A stretch of DNA of 64,000 bases from Zanthoxylum bungeanum (taxonomy: Eukaryota > Streptophyta > Magnoliopsida > Sapindales > Rutaceae), in the NCBI GenBank assembly GCA_019454045.1, contig SKCR01038863.1:62001-126000 (forward strand). The letters are read 5' to 3'. The notes beneath the pieces are model-generated. The model saw only the letters and a program-made list of their open reading frames with translations. It was not told the origin of the DNA and searched no databases. Below, piece by piece: positions 1 through 12,216 of the stretch. Within the stretch, counting starts at the first letter, position 1, and every line of letters starts with the position of its first letter. The position numbers were made by a program, and so were the translations under genes.

Positions 1-2180
1 AACTATTCAATTAACGATATATGGGTACAGTCTAACTGTTACAAGAAAAAATAATAAAATATTACTCCAACTAATAAATATAATTGACGAAATATTTTGA
101 AAGCGCGTAAAGCCAAGTATTTGAACGAAATGCAAATTCAATACTGGCCTCCCACTATTTTCGGCGAGCCTCTAACCCTCTGTTGAGTACTCAGGAAACC
201 TAGTTTCCTAGTGGGCTAGGATCCCGTTAAATAACACACAACCTTGACTTTGGCCAACAAGCTGTATGATATTAACTAGGTAGATCTCTAAGATCAATTG
301 GATCTCATCCAATTCCTAGATCCGGTAGGTGGACCTCCAAGTCCGAAACATATATACAGTATATATGCCAATATATCCAATATATTTTCCTAACTTTTTC
401 CTCTGAATCAACTAAGCCTTGGCTTTGGAACAACAAGCTTAATAATTCCAGTTAAGCGAAACCCATTGACATTGGAAAGCTTCGTAATCGATGTCGATGG
501 ACAAGAAGTGATCTTGACTTTGGCCAACAAATCACAACTTGGACAAGACATACGATATGGAACAAAGCCTTCATGATTCAAACACATCCGCGATGGACAA
601 AGGTCTTGACTTTGGCCAACAAACCAGTGCCAATCTTGGATCTTGAGAATGAATCATTCAATGGAAGGAAAATGTTTAATATTTGTTGAGGGTTTTTCCC
701 GTAAATTGGCAACCAATATATTATCTTTGATTAGGTCTCATCATTCACCCTTAAGCATGCATTCTAAAAGGATAATAAGGCGCGGTAAATAAATTAATAA
801 TGATATGCGGATAGATATCTCACAGATTATTCCTAGAACAAATCACTCCATTTCCTCTCCCCGGCTAGCACTATTCTAACTTCTACCCAATTACATAATA
901 CAATTAAAGAAACCTCATTAACATTGAGGGGAATTAGGTGAGAAGAGAATTACAAGGAATCGAGAGATAAGGCTGGACACGCAGGTCCAATTTAATAAAT
1001 TCTAAATTTACAATAATTTCCAAAATTGCCCTTTCCCTTCTAATATCCATCCTATATACATTATTCATACAACACATCCATGTATTCACACAAAACATGT
1101 TATTCAATCAATCTAATCCAATTAATTAATCTTTGAATAAAGTGATCATCCAATGTTCAAACAACGATTTGATTTGCGCGAGTCCAACTCGTTTAAGAAT
1201 AAGTACTCAAAGTACGAATTCTTGAATTATATCGAACTACAATTTTAATTCTAATTTAATTTGTATTCAATACTAATTCTATATTTAATTCCAAATTAAA
1301 TTATTAATATCTTTTTAATGCGTCTTTACGACTTAGATTCTAAATCTAATCTTAACGGGTCTCAAAGCCCAATTAACATCCAATGTTCATTTAATTAAAG
1401 TCCAATGGGTTTTTAATTAATTTCTTAAGGCATGGACTATGGTCAATATGGGTCAAACCCAAATACCAAGACCCAATTAAGGAATCACCCTATTTGCCAA
1501 GAAATCAATTTTGGCCCATTAGGCCCAATTAAATGTTTAAAGGCCCATTTGTTATATTTGGACTAAATGGAATGGTTTAGGCCCAATTTGGATCCAATCC
1601 AATTGTCCTAAACCAACTTGGCCCAACCAAGCCCATTAGGCCCAAATACAACATTTTTAGCCCAATTCCAAATTAAGCCCAATTAATTAAATTCTAATTT
1701 TCCAAATTTCAAATTTAATTAATTAAAGTGTATTGCACCAATTAATTATCTAAATTAATATTTCCAAAATACTAATTTAATCAATTAATCATGCATTAAT
1801 TTTTCAACAAATGTCCAACATTATCGAAACCAGAATCAACTCATTTCATGCTTGTTATGGTCACGGCATTTTGAAGGATTTTATATTCGATTTCGATTTC
1901 ATTCCGATTAAATCACAAATCAATATATCCATCATTTTAAACACATCCAATGATTTAAAAAACAAAAATACCATGACTTTAGGGCATATACACATTCGGC
2001 CAAGCCAAAGATTTTGGCCAAAATTAATCCAATTAATTTTTCATAAAATTGATCATGCATAACTCTAAGTTATCAACATACAAGCATACTTAAACAAACA
2101 ATTTGATTAAAACATGCTCAAATCAAAAATACCCAAATTTTAGTATATAAACCCTAATCAAATTTCATGCTCAAATAGGC
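1..2180 (-). repeat. Untranslated leader of copia element A
   Basis: AT-rich non-coding leader between PBS and gag. It holds three copies of a 17-bp motif (244-260, 514-530, 606-622) and, at about 1490-1690, a dense cluster of GGCCCA/TGGGCC hexamers. The only open frames are short and not conserved between copies of the element, so I see no gene in it. Confidence 0.7.
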
Positions 2181-2192
2181 TCCATGATACCA
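2181..2192 (-). other. Primer-binding site of element A (degenerate)
   Basis: Reverse complement reads TGGTATCATGGA, against TGGTATCAGAGC, the copia PBS complementary to the 3' end of initiator Met tRNA. It is separated from the LTR end by one base. The last four positions have decayed compared with the intact sites at 4349 and 39506. Confidence 0.8.
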
Positions 2193-2193
2193 T

Positions 2194-4073
2194 TGTTGGG
2201 TTTCTAAGGTCATCCCAAGATCATATAAAGCATGAAACATGTGAATACTAAAAGTAAGAATGGCGGAAACATACTTACAATGAACTGATGGATGGTTGTG
2301 TTGATAACGAAAATTTTGCTTCCTTTGAAAGTCTCCAAGCTTTCCTTTGATTGATGAATCCAAGCTCCAAGCTTTGAGATTTGAGATTCCAAGCTCTTGG
2401 GAATGGTTTCCCTATCACCTTAGAATGATTCTTCAAGTTCTAGCTTTGGAAAAAATTGCAACAAATTTTTCCTTTTGCCTTTGAAGGATTCGGCCAAGGA
2501 GAGAGAGGTGGGAGAGTTTGTGTTTTTGGTTAAAAACAAATACCACCTTTTAAAAAACCAAGTCAAACTTTGGTATATGCTTTTCCAAAAAGAAAAACAA
2601 GTTTGGAGGGAAAATTACATTAATTGCTCCCAACTACTCCCATCATCAATAGTGACTAGATGTCAATCACAAAAGGTAACATGACTTCCATCATTAAAGT
2701 GACTTGCGATGTGACTTGTGGGCCCCACTTTAATTCAAAATCCGAGTGCGTCCGCAAACACATCCCGGGCTTGGGTTCATTAATTCCAAATTAACGAATT
2801 TTCCGTTGCGACGTAATTAAATCAAATTTAATTAAACAATTATGCCCAGCAAAATTACTATTCACGTCGCTCGCGAATTAATTCTAAATTAATTCGTTTG
2901 CCCGAATTAAAATCTAATTTTAATTCCGTTATGAAATCTAATTTCATTTAATATATCAAATATATTATTTTATCAATTAATTCCAAATTAATCGTTCTCT
3001 CTTCAAATAGTATTTTATCCCAGATAAAATCTCTCTGTAATTAATCCTAGATTAATTATGTTCAAACCACATGTCATTAATCCTGGATATGTTGGCTGTA
3101 AATCTGGTCGTCGGACTATCCGAACACGTGCGTACCTCGTACTACGTTTTTATCGATTTACGAGACATGGTTGGCTTCTAGCAAAGCACCGTGCCTACCC
3201 AATTATCCAGAAACATTCTTAAGGGAATATATAATCTTTGTCAGGCGTAGTATACGTAGTATTGCGTATTGCGATCCAGTATCGGATGTCACATGCAAGG
3301 CCTGAGGCTGGAATAGTGCTTGTCCCGTACGAAGCATATATCGGATCATAAGCAACTAGTCTCTTTATCGGAAATAATCATGACCTTGTCATATTATCCC
3401 GATGGTTGCAACCCATTAGAGCAGCAGTTTTGTATCCATGCGTGATCATCATCTCTATATGACTGAAGTGATACTTCCGTCTTGACATCACACCCAATAC
3501 ACTACGATTCTCAATAAACCCAGAAGAGGCGTAAACAGAACCTGTTAAAGTGCTGGACGACCAAAACCAAAGCGTATTGATTGTCGCAAGTACTAGAGAT
3601 GCAAGTCTCAGGTTAAGACCAAATACACCTACCCTGATTCGGATTCCCATAGACACATAGTCATACTACCAATGGGATTCCGAGGGGTCTATCCAGAGCG
3701 AAGCTGTTTCCGTACCATCGGTAAACACAACCTCCTATCACACTTGCATAAGTATCAAATACTTAAATATATGAGAACTATGCTGTTACGCTTCCATAAC
3801 ACACACAAGTGCAATACTAGTCTATTCCGCATTATCGATGTCCAGTCTCGATAATACAACGACTAGGGATATTTAATGATTAAACCTTTATGGATTGATA
3901 TTATCTCATATATAATAATTCGGAACTAATCATAAGGACTTTTATCATTTATATATTTAAGTAATCAAATTACAAAATGATAAAATGATATTTCCATTGT
4001 CACATAGTTAATTTGTACAAAAACCACAATGTCTTTTACAAATAGACACGCTATAGGTCATAATTGTCCAACA
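2194..4073 (-). repeat. 5' LTR of copia element A
   Basis: About 1880 bp. In element orientation it starts TGTTGGACAATTATGACC (at 4073) and ends next to the PBS at 2194. The same LTR recurs at 10211-12216, 13275-15340, 16802-18831, 31668-33722, 39508-41408, 44882-46567 and 61760-63531. It contains a run of AATTAATC/GATTAATT palindromes near 2780-3060. Confidence 0.88.
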
Positions 4074-4347
4074 CTCTCTTCTCTTTCTCAAATGGGCGTG
4101 ACTTTCTCTTATCTCCCATGGATTTTCGCTTCAAAAATCTACATAGCTAGCACTTTAAGGAGTCAAAGGAAGGTGATAGGGAGACTCACCCGAGAGTTTG
4201 GAATTCAATCTCAAGCTCCGAAGCTTCCAACACATCCAACAAAGAAGGAATTTTTGAAATCTCATCTGTGAGTACTCCGCAACGCTCTTGATAATTCACA
4301 CACAAATCACTCTTAGACGATCTTGGCATGTTCTAGGAACACTAACA
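4074..4347 (+). repeat. 5' LTR of element B, 3' remnant only
   Basis: About 274 bp that align with the last part of the 3' LTR (about 11933-12216): the shared text runs from CTCTCTTCTCTTTCTC to the LTR end CTAACA/ATAACA. The front 1.7 kb is missing at the junction with element A. Confidence 0.85.
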
Positions 4348-4348
4348 A

Positions 4349-4360
4349 TGGTATCAGAGC
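4349..4360 (+). other. Primer-binding site of element B
   Basis: TGGTATCAGAGC, a perfect copia initiator-Met-tRNA primer site, one base after the LTR end. It fixes the orientation and the LTR boundary. Confidence 0.92.
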
Positions 4361-6657
4361 GATCTAAGTTTGATTTGAAAAATCTATGGTTGTAAACTTT
4401 ATTTTGGGATTTTTGTGATTGGAGCATGAAAAAGCCTAAATTGATTGTTGGGTTATGTTTGTATAATGTTGAATTGGATTTGTGCATTGTTGGATTTGTG
4501 AAATTTTGATTAGATCAAAAATCCCAAAATCCTAAGCATGGCCGAAAATTACCCCTAGGTTGCTCATTGTGATTTTTTGAAAATTAGCAATTGGATATGT
4601 TAATTGGCATGAAATGTATGATAAATGTTGATTTAATTGGGTGAAATAAAATTGTATGATAATTTACTTGCCAAAACTGTGAGTGTGAAGCATATAATAG
4701 ATTGATTTTGCTTCAATTTGTGTTGGACATGAATTGGAAATGTAGAGCATGATTAATTGAATTAATTAGTTTTTTGGAATCATTAGATTAATTAATAAAT
4801 TATGGTAATTACACTTGAATTGAATTAATTTGTAATTTGAAATAATGAGTTAATTTAATTTATTGTATTTGGGCTTAATGGGCTTGGTTGGGCCAAGTTT
4901 GGTTTAGGATAATTGGTTGGATCCAATTGGGCCTAAAACCATTTTCATAAAGTCCAAATATGATAATTGGGCCTTTAAAATATTAATTGGGCCTAATAGG
5001 CCTAGATTGATTTTTGGCATAGGGTGATTCCTAATTGGGCCTTGGCATCTTGGTTTTGACCCATAATTGACAAAGCCTATGCCTTAAGAATTAATTGAAA
5101 GCCCATTGGACTTTAATTGAATAGTATTGGATACTAATTGGGCCTTTGAGACCCGTTAAGATTGAATTTGGAATCCAAGTCTAAAATACTCTATTGAAAG
5201 TGTAATTATTTAATTTGGAATTAAATATGAATTAGAATTGAATATAATTTAAATTGGATTTAAAATTGTAGTTCGATATAATTCAAGAATACTTACTTTG
5301 AGTATTTATTCTTAAACGAGTTGGATTCGCGCAAATCAAATCGTTGTTTGAACATTTGATGGTCACTAATAAAAGATTAATTAATTGGATTAGATTGATT
5401 GATAACATGCTTTGTGTGAATACTTGGATTTATGTATGAATAATGTATATCGGATGGATATTAGATGGGTGAGGGCAATTTTGGAAATTATTTTAATAAA
5501 TTTAGAATTTATTAAATTGGACCTGAGTTTCCAGCCTATTATCTACTTATCTCATTGTATTTATTTTCTCACCAATTCCCCTCAATGTAAATGAGGTTTC
5601 TTTAGAATTATTATGTAATTGGGTAGAAGTATGAATAGTGCTAGCGGGAGAGAGGAAAGTGAGAGATTTGTTCTAGGAATAAAGTTTGTTATATATCCAT
5701 CCGAATATCATTATTATTTTATTTGCGCCTTATTATACTCTTAGAATGCATGCTTAATAGTGTATGATGAGACCTAATAAAAGATAATAAATTGGTTTCC
5801 AAATCGTGACAAAAACCCTCATTTTTATATGAAGCGTTTTTCCTTCTATTTAGTGATTCTCTCTCAAGATCCAAGATTGGCATTAGTTTGTTGACCAAAG
5901 TCAAGACCTTTGTCCATCGCGGATGTTTTTGGATCACAAAAGCTTTCTTCCATATCGTACGCCTTGGGCAAGTTGTGATTTGTTGGCCAAAGTCAAGGTC
6001 ACTTCTTGTTCATCAGCCTCGATTACGAAGCTTTCCCACTGTCAATGGGTCACGCTTTACTGGTTTTATTAAGCTTGTTGAGCCAAAGCCAAGACTTAGT
6101 TGATTCAGAGGAAAAAGGTTAGGGAATATATCGGATATATTGGCATATATTGGATATATGTTTCGGACTTGGAAGTCCACCTACTAGATCTAGGAATTGG
6201 ATGAGATCCAATTGATCTTAGAGATCTACCTAGTTAAGTTTCATACAACTTTTTGGCCAAAGTCAAGGTTGTGTGTTATTTAACGGGATCCTAGCCCACT
6301 AGGAAACTAGGTTTCCCGAGTACTCCACAGAGGGTTAGAGGCTCGCCGAAAAATAGTGGTAGGCAAGTATTAAATTTGCAATTTCATTTAGATACTTGCC
6401 AATACGCGCTCATTTCATTTTTCGTCATTAAAAAATTTATATATATTAGTTGGACTAATATTCAATTGATGTTTTAATTAAACAGTTAGACTGTATTCAA
6501 ACTACTTCATTTATAGTTGATTATATAATTGGATTATAGTAATCAATATGAATTTAACCAATCAAATAGTAGTTGATTATAGAGTTAGACTATAGAAATC
6601 ATTATATTCGATTGTAACTGAAATCGTTGATTGGATAGTTGGACTATAGCAATCAAG
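4361..6657 (+). repeat. Untranslated leader of copia element B
   Basis: 2.3-kb non-coding leader, the reverse complement of the leaders in A, C and E. Copies of the iterated 17-bp motif (as TTGTTGGCCAAAGTCAA) lie at 5888, 5980 and about 6250; the TGGGCC-rich stretch is at about 4865-5060. No coding potential recognised. Confidence 0.7.
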
Positions 6658-9600
6658 ATGAACTGAAAGATTAGCGTTTAAAACATAATCCTGGGTGAAA
6701 ATGTCTTTTACGAATTTAATTTTCAGATTGGGAAAAGAACCTCAGGATAGTTCTGGGAACTGAGAAGTTATACTATTTGATAGAGAAACCTTTCAGGCCT
6801 AAGCCCGGAGTTGAGCAAATAGTGGAGCATGAGGTTCAGAAGACTCATGGTGATGATAACTTTAGTGCTCAATCTGTTATGCTTGCCGAAATGACTCCTT
6901 AATTTCTTCGTCAGAATTAAGGATTAGATCCTTATAGTGAGATATTGAAATTGAAGGATCTTCATAGATATATTCTTAGATCTTAGAAGTACTAATTGCA
7001 ATAAGAAAACTCTTGGAGAGTTAATGGCTATGCTCAAGGAGACAGAGCCGGAGCTTGTAAAAGGGCAAGAAGCGCAATACGCATCTTACTTCGACATCCC
7101 AGAAGGCCAAGGCTTGGCTGAAGGCTTCTGGGGGTGTGAAGAAAAGGGCCAAAGGCAAAATCGTCAGAGTCTTCTAGGAAGACAAAGGACATATCCCAAG
7201 ATGTCTGCCTAAATTATGGCAAACGGGGTCACTGGAAGCGTGACTGCCGTATAGACAAGGCAGACATGAAGGAAGTGAAGACGGGCAAGGCTCCGACTTC
7301 AGGTATGTTTGTTATAAACATTTCCACTGCTGGTTTTAAAATTGGATTTTAGAAACTGGAAGTGGCACATTAATATATGTACTGATGTGCGGGATCTGCT
7401 GATTAGCAGGAGACTGGCTTCAGTTGAGATCGACATACGAGTCGGAAACGGGACGAGAGTCGCTGTTTTAACCGTAGAAACCTAAGTTTTGGAATTGCCC
7501 TTTGGGCATATACTTAAATTAGGAAACTGTTATAATGTATCTAGTTTGACTAGGAACATTATCTCTGTATCTAGTTTAACCTGTTGCGGGTATACCTTTA
7601 TATTCTAGAACACTAAGTGTTTTATTTATAAAGATGATATTGAGATAAACACATTAGATGTGAATAACAGAATTTATATTTAGAATATAAATGAATCTCA
7701 AACATATAATATGACAAACAAAAGCTCAAACTTATAAATCTGTTGAGACTTAAAAGTGGCATTGTTGTCTGGGACACATTAACAAGACTCGTATATCCAT
7801 ATTTTCGAAGAGTGGATACTAGGATGGATTTGATTCCAATTCAAATGATGTATACGAATCTAGTTTATTAGGCAAAGTGCCTAAAACACATTTTGCTTGG
7901 TAAAAGTGCAAGTGCCACCGAGCTGTTTGCCCTCGTTCATGGTGACATATGTGGGCCCATGTCTAGCTAGGCTAAAGGTGGTTATGTGTACTTCGTAACC
8001 CTTACGGATGTTGCATCGCGTTATGGTTTTGTTTATATTATAACACACAAATCGGAAACTTTTGATATATTAAAAGAGTTTCGACACAAAGTAAGAAAAC
8101 AGATTAGCAAAAGTATTAAAAACATTACGGTGGGACCATAGTGTAAAATACTTAAACATATAAGTTTCAAGATTACTTGAAAGAGTATGGTATTTTTTCA
8201 CAGTGGACTCCTCCCGGGACACCTCAATTTGACGGTGTGTCCGAACAGAGAAACCGAACTTTGTTGGACATGGTAAGGTTAATGATGAGTCACTCTGAGC
8301 TACCAATTTCCTTCACGGGATAAGCATTAAACAGTGCAATACTTATTTTGAATAAGGTTCCATGAAAATCTGTTAGACAGACTTCATATTAGATATGAAC
8401 AGGAAAGAAACTGGGTTTCTCATTCCTGAAGTTTTGGGATGCTGGGCATATAATTAAATGTTTGGATGGTACCAAACTAGAACACAAATCGGATAAGTGC
8501 TTATTTGTAGGTTGTCCTAGGGAAACCAAAGTATAATACTTATACAACTCACAAGAGAATAATGTAATTGTTGCTCTCCATGCGGTTTTCCTAAGAGGAA
8601 TTCATATATGCAGTGGTAAGTGGGAGGAAAGTAAAACTCGATGAAAATTAGAGTAATATTGTTCCAGGCACCGAGTCCTCACGGAACAACAACAGTTCAT
8701 CAGGGATGAAACTGTACCAATAATCTTTGAATACACAAGAACCGCGTAGGTCGGAGAGAGTCAGAAAACAACCTGGGAGGTATGGGTTTCTGATCTCACC
8801 TCATGTAGATGTCAATCTTATTGAGGAAGACGAACCAGCTACGTATGAGGAAGTGATACAAGGTATCGACTCATTTTATGGCAAAGTGTCATGAAGTCCG
8901 AAATGGATTCCATGTATACCAACTAAGTTTGGACACTGGTTGATGTACCAGAAGGCATTGTGCCTATTGGTACTATATCTGTCTTCAAGGAAGACATACA
9001 TGGATGGCAACATACAAATGTACACAGCTAGGCTTGTACAAAAATGGTATCGTCAACGACCTAGTGTCGACTACGATGAAACCTTTTATCTATTTCCATG
9101 ATAAAATCCATTCGGATAATGCTTGCTAGTGCTGCATATTTCGTTTACGAAATATGGCAAATGGACATCAAAACCGCTTTCCTTTTGGAGGATGTTAACA
9201 ACACTCTGACAGTCTTGTTGTGCCCAAACATGCAAACAAGGTTTGCAAGATAGATCGATCCATTTATGGATTGAAGCAAGCATTGCGTTCTTGGAACCAG
9301 CGTTTTGATGTAATCATAATGGTATATGATTTAATTCAAAACGAATATGATTATTGTGTATATAAGAAGGTTAGTGGGAGCGCACTGACAATGAATGTTC
9401 TATTAGATGATGATGTATTGCTTCTTAGCAATAACATTCCCATAATATAATCGGTGAAAACTTGGATTTCATTAAATTCTCCATGGAATACCTGGGAGAA
9501 GCAGGCTTTATTCTAGGAACAAAGATCTACTGGGATAGATCTAGAAAGCCGCTGACAACTCTCCCAGAGTTCGTATGTTTTTGAAATGTATATGACCTGA

Positions 9601-10195
9601 TGTTCATATGTTTTGAGCATATGTAGACGCTATAAGGCCAATCCAAGTGATGGTCACCGGATTGATCTAAAGAACATCTTTGAGTATCTTGGACGAACTA
9701 AGGATGCTTTCTTAATTTATGGAGAATGAGAACTTGAGGTGACTAGGTTCACCGCTGTAAGTTTCCAAACCGAAAAAGATGACTTTAAGTCGCAATAAGG
9801 GTACTTATTTAGTTTGAATAACGGAACAGTGAGCTGGAAATCTTCCAAGAAAGATATTGTTGCCGAATAAATAACAAAAGCAGAACATTGCTGCAGCTGA
9901 GGCATCAAAAGAAGTATTTTGGATCTATATAATCCTAATTGGATTAGGTATAGTTCTGTTAGCAGCTGAGCTGGGCTACAGCACATGCTAAGGAATCGCG
10001 GTCTCCTCAACGATCCAAGTATGTACTTCGACTATTTCATCTGCTTCGTTAGATCATACATCGTAGCGATGTGATGATCGAATAAAACGCATCAGATAAT
10101 AACATTGCAAATCCGCTGATGAAAGCTGTTTCTCAGCAGAAGTTTGAGCAACCCGTACATAGTTCAGGTGTAGGACACTTGAGTGATTGGCTATA
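6658..10195 (+). pseudogene. Copia gag-pol remnant (element B)
   Basis: Broken polyprotein. A gag start codon is at 6658. Around 7203-7250 a zinc-knuckle remnant reads CLNYGKRGHWKRDC, where the second Cys of CX2CX4HX4C has become Tyr. Protease/pre-integrase debris follows to about 7900. The integrase segment around 8180-8330 keeps the copia phrase QWTPPGTPQ and the VSEQRN stretch with the catalytic Glu. Reverse transcriptase near 9240-9450 has RSIYGLKQA and CVYKKVSGSA; the YVDD box is degraded to LDDD. RNase H debris runs to about 10195, just before the polypurine tract. Many stops and frameshifts make it non-functional. Confidence 0.85.
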
Positions 10196-10210
10196 GGCCA
10201 AGTGGGATAT

Positions 10211-12216
10211 TTTTGGACAATTATAACTTATAGCATCACTATTTGTACAGAACATAGTGTTGTTGTACAAATTAACTATGTGACGAAGGAAATTGCTCTT
10301 TTATCATTTGTAATTAGATTACCGGGATATATAAATTATAAAAGTCCATATAATTAGTACCGGATTAATAAGATGTGAGACAATATTAATCCACATAAGG
10401 TTTAATCATTAAATATCCCTAGTCGTAGTATTATCGAGACTGGACATCGATAATGCGTAATAGGCTAGTGTTACACTTGAGTGTGTTATGGAAGCCTAAC
10501 AGCATAGTTATCATATATTTGGGTATTGGATACTAATGCAAGTGTAATAGGAGATTCTATTTTCGATGGTACGGAAACAGCTTCACTCTGGATAGACTAC
10601 TCAGAATCCCATTGGTAGTATGACTATTTGTCTATGGGAATCTGAATCAGGGTATGTGTATTTGGTCTTAACCTGAGACTTGCATCGCTAATATTTGCGA
10701 CAATCAATATACTTTGGTTTTGGTTGTCCGAGACTTTAACAGGTTCTGTGTACGCCTCTTCTGGGTATACTGAGAATCGTAGTGTATTGGATGTGATGTC
10801 AAGATGGAAGTATCACTTCAGTCATATGGATATGATGATCACGCAGGATACGAAAATGGTACTCTTGTATGCTGCAGCTATTGGGATAATATGACAAGGT
10901 CATGATTATCCGATTATAGAGGCTAGTTACCAGAGATCCGATATATACTTCGTACGGGGGCATACACAATTCCAGCCCCAGGCCTAGCATGTGACATTCG
11001 ATACTGGATCGTAATATGCTATACTACATATGCTACGCCTGACAAAGATTATATATTCCTTTAAAGAATATTTCTGGAGAATTGGGTAGGCACGGTGCTT
11101 TGCTAGAAGCCAACCATGTCTTGTAAATCGGTAAGAACGTGGTACCGGGTACGCACGTATTCAGATAGTCCGATGACCGTATTTACTGCCAACATATCCA
11201 GGGATCTCTTGGGTCGCCTCTCAAAGATTCACCGATGATGTTTGACTCGAACATAATTAATCTGGGATTAATTATGATAGAGAGAAAAAATTAATATGGG
11301 ATTAATTATGGTAATAAATTAATCTGGGATTAATTAAAAGAGAAAGAATTAATTTGGGATTAATTGCGTCGAGAATTTATCTGGGATTAAATTCGTCGAG
11401 AAGAGAGAACTCGATTAATTTGGAATTAATCGGTAAAGTAAAATTAATAGTTAAATTAGATTTTACTATTTTTTTGGGCTAAAATAATATATTGGATATA
11501 TTAAATGAAATCGGATTTCAAAGCGGAATTAAATTGGATTTTAATTCTAGCAAACGAATTAATTTAGAATTAATTCGCAAGCGACTTTCGTAATAATTTT
11601 GCTAGGCATTATTATTTAATTAAATTGGATTTAATTAAGTCACAATAGCAAATTCGTTTAATTCGGAATTAAGCGAACCCGAGCCCAAGCGAAGTTGCGT
11701 GTTGGATTAGCCGACTTAAATTTGGAATTTAAAAGTGGTGAGACCCACTTCACTTACATCACATGTTAGACATGTGATGGAAGTGGTTAGTCATAAAATA
11801 ATGAGTTTGATTTGTTGAAAGATGGCATGGCTTTACTTATAACACACTCAAACTTATTCCAACACTCAAACTCACTATATATTAATTTGGGCCACTTTAG
11901 AAGTGCATATTTTTACTATTCACAGCAACCATCTCTCTTCTCTTTCTCAAATGGGCGTGACTTTCTCTTCTCTCCCAGAGATTTTTGCTTCAAAAATCTA
12001 CATAACTATCACTTTAAGGAGTCAAAGGAAGGTGATAAGGAGACTCATCCGAGAGTTTGGAACTCGATCTCAAGCTCTGAAGCTTCCAACACATCCAACA
12101 AAGAAAGAATTTTTGAAATCTCCTCAACCAATCTTTGTGAGTATTCTATAAATCTCTTGATAATTCACACACAAATCACTCTTAGACGATCTTGGCATGT
12201 TCTAGGAACAATAACA
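10211..12216 (+). repeat. 3' LTR of element B
   Basis: 2.0 kb. It starts right after the polypurine region (GGCCAAGTGGGATAT) with a decayed TGTTGG (here TTTTGG) and ends CTAGGAACAATAACA. At 11260-11680 it carries repeated GGGATTAATT/AATTAATC palindromes. A TATA-like box lies about 335 bp before the end. Confidence 0.88.
11876..11882 (+). promoter_or_regulatory. TATA-like box in copia LTR (element B)
   Basis: TATATAT about 335 bp before the LTR end. A box here would make U3 about 1.7 kb and R-U5 about 0.3 kb, a normal partition. Inferred from position only. Confidence 0.35.

Larger units (their letters stand above)
1..4073 (-). mobile_element. Ty1/copia element A, 5' part (LTR, PBS, leader)
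   Basis: Minus-strand copia element running off the left edge. Reading from 4073 downward it has a full 5' LTR (4073-2194), a primer-binding site (2192-2181) and an untranslated leader to position 1; gag would lie further left. The leader matches those of elements B, C and E almost end to end, including three copies of the 17-bp motif TTGACTTTGGCCAACAA. No gag codons are reached. At 4074 the sequence switches to the 3' end of an oppositely oriented LTR of the same family (element B). The simplest reading is that A inserted into B's 5' LTR; the other half of that LTR should then lie left of this window. Confidence 0.85.
4074..12216 (+). mobile_element. Ty1/copia element B, degenerate, near full length
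   Basis: Plus-strand copia element with a truncated 5' LTR (4074-4347), intact PBS (4349-4360), leader (4361-6657), gag-pol remnant (6658-about 10195) and full 3' LTR (10211-12216). Order is gag, protease, integrase, reverse transcriptase, RNase H, which is the copia order. Coding sequence is broken by many stops and frameshifts, so it is a dead copy. The right end abuts minus-strand gypsy internal sequence at 12217, suggesting insertion into that element; a target duplication cannot be checked because B's left end is outside the window. Confidence 0.85.

Noticed and set aside
4349..4360. tRNA-related sequence
   Set aside because: It is only the 12-base primer-binding site complementary to Met tRNA; no tRNA gene fold is present here or elsewhere in the window.
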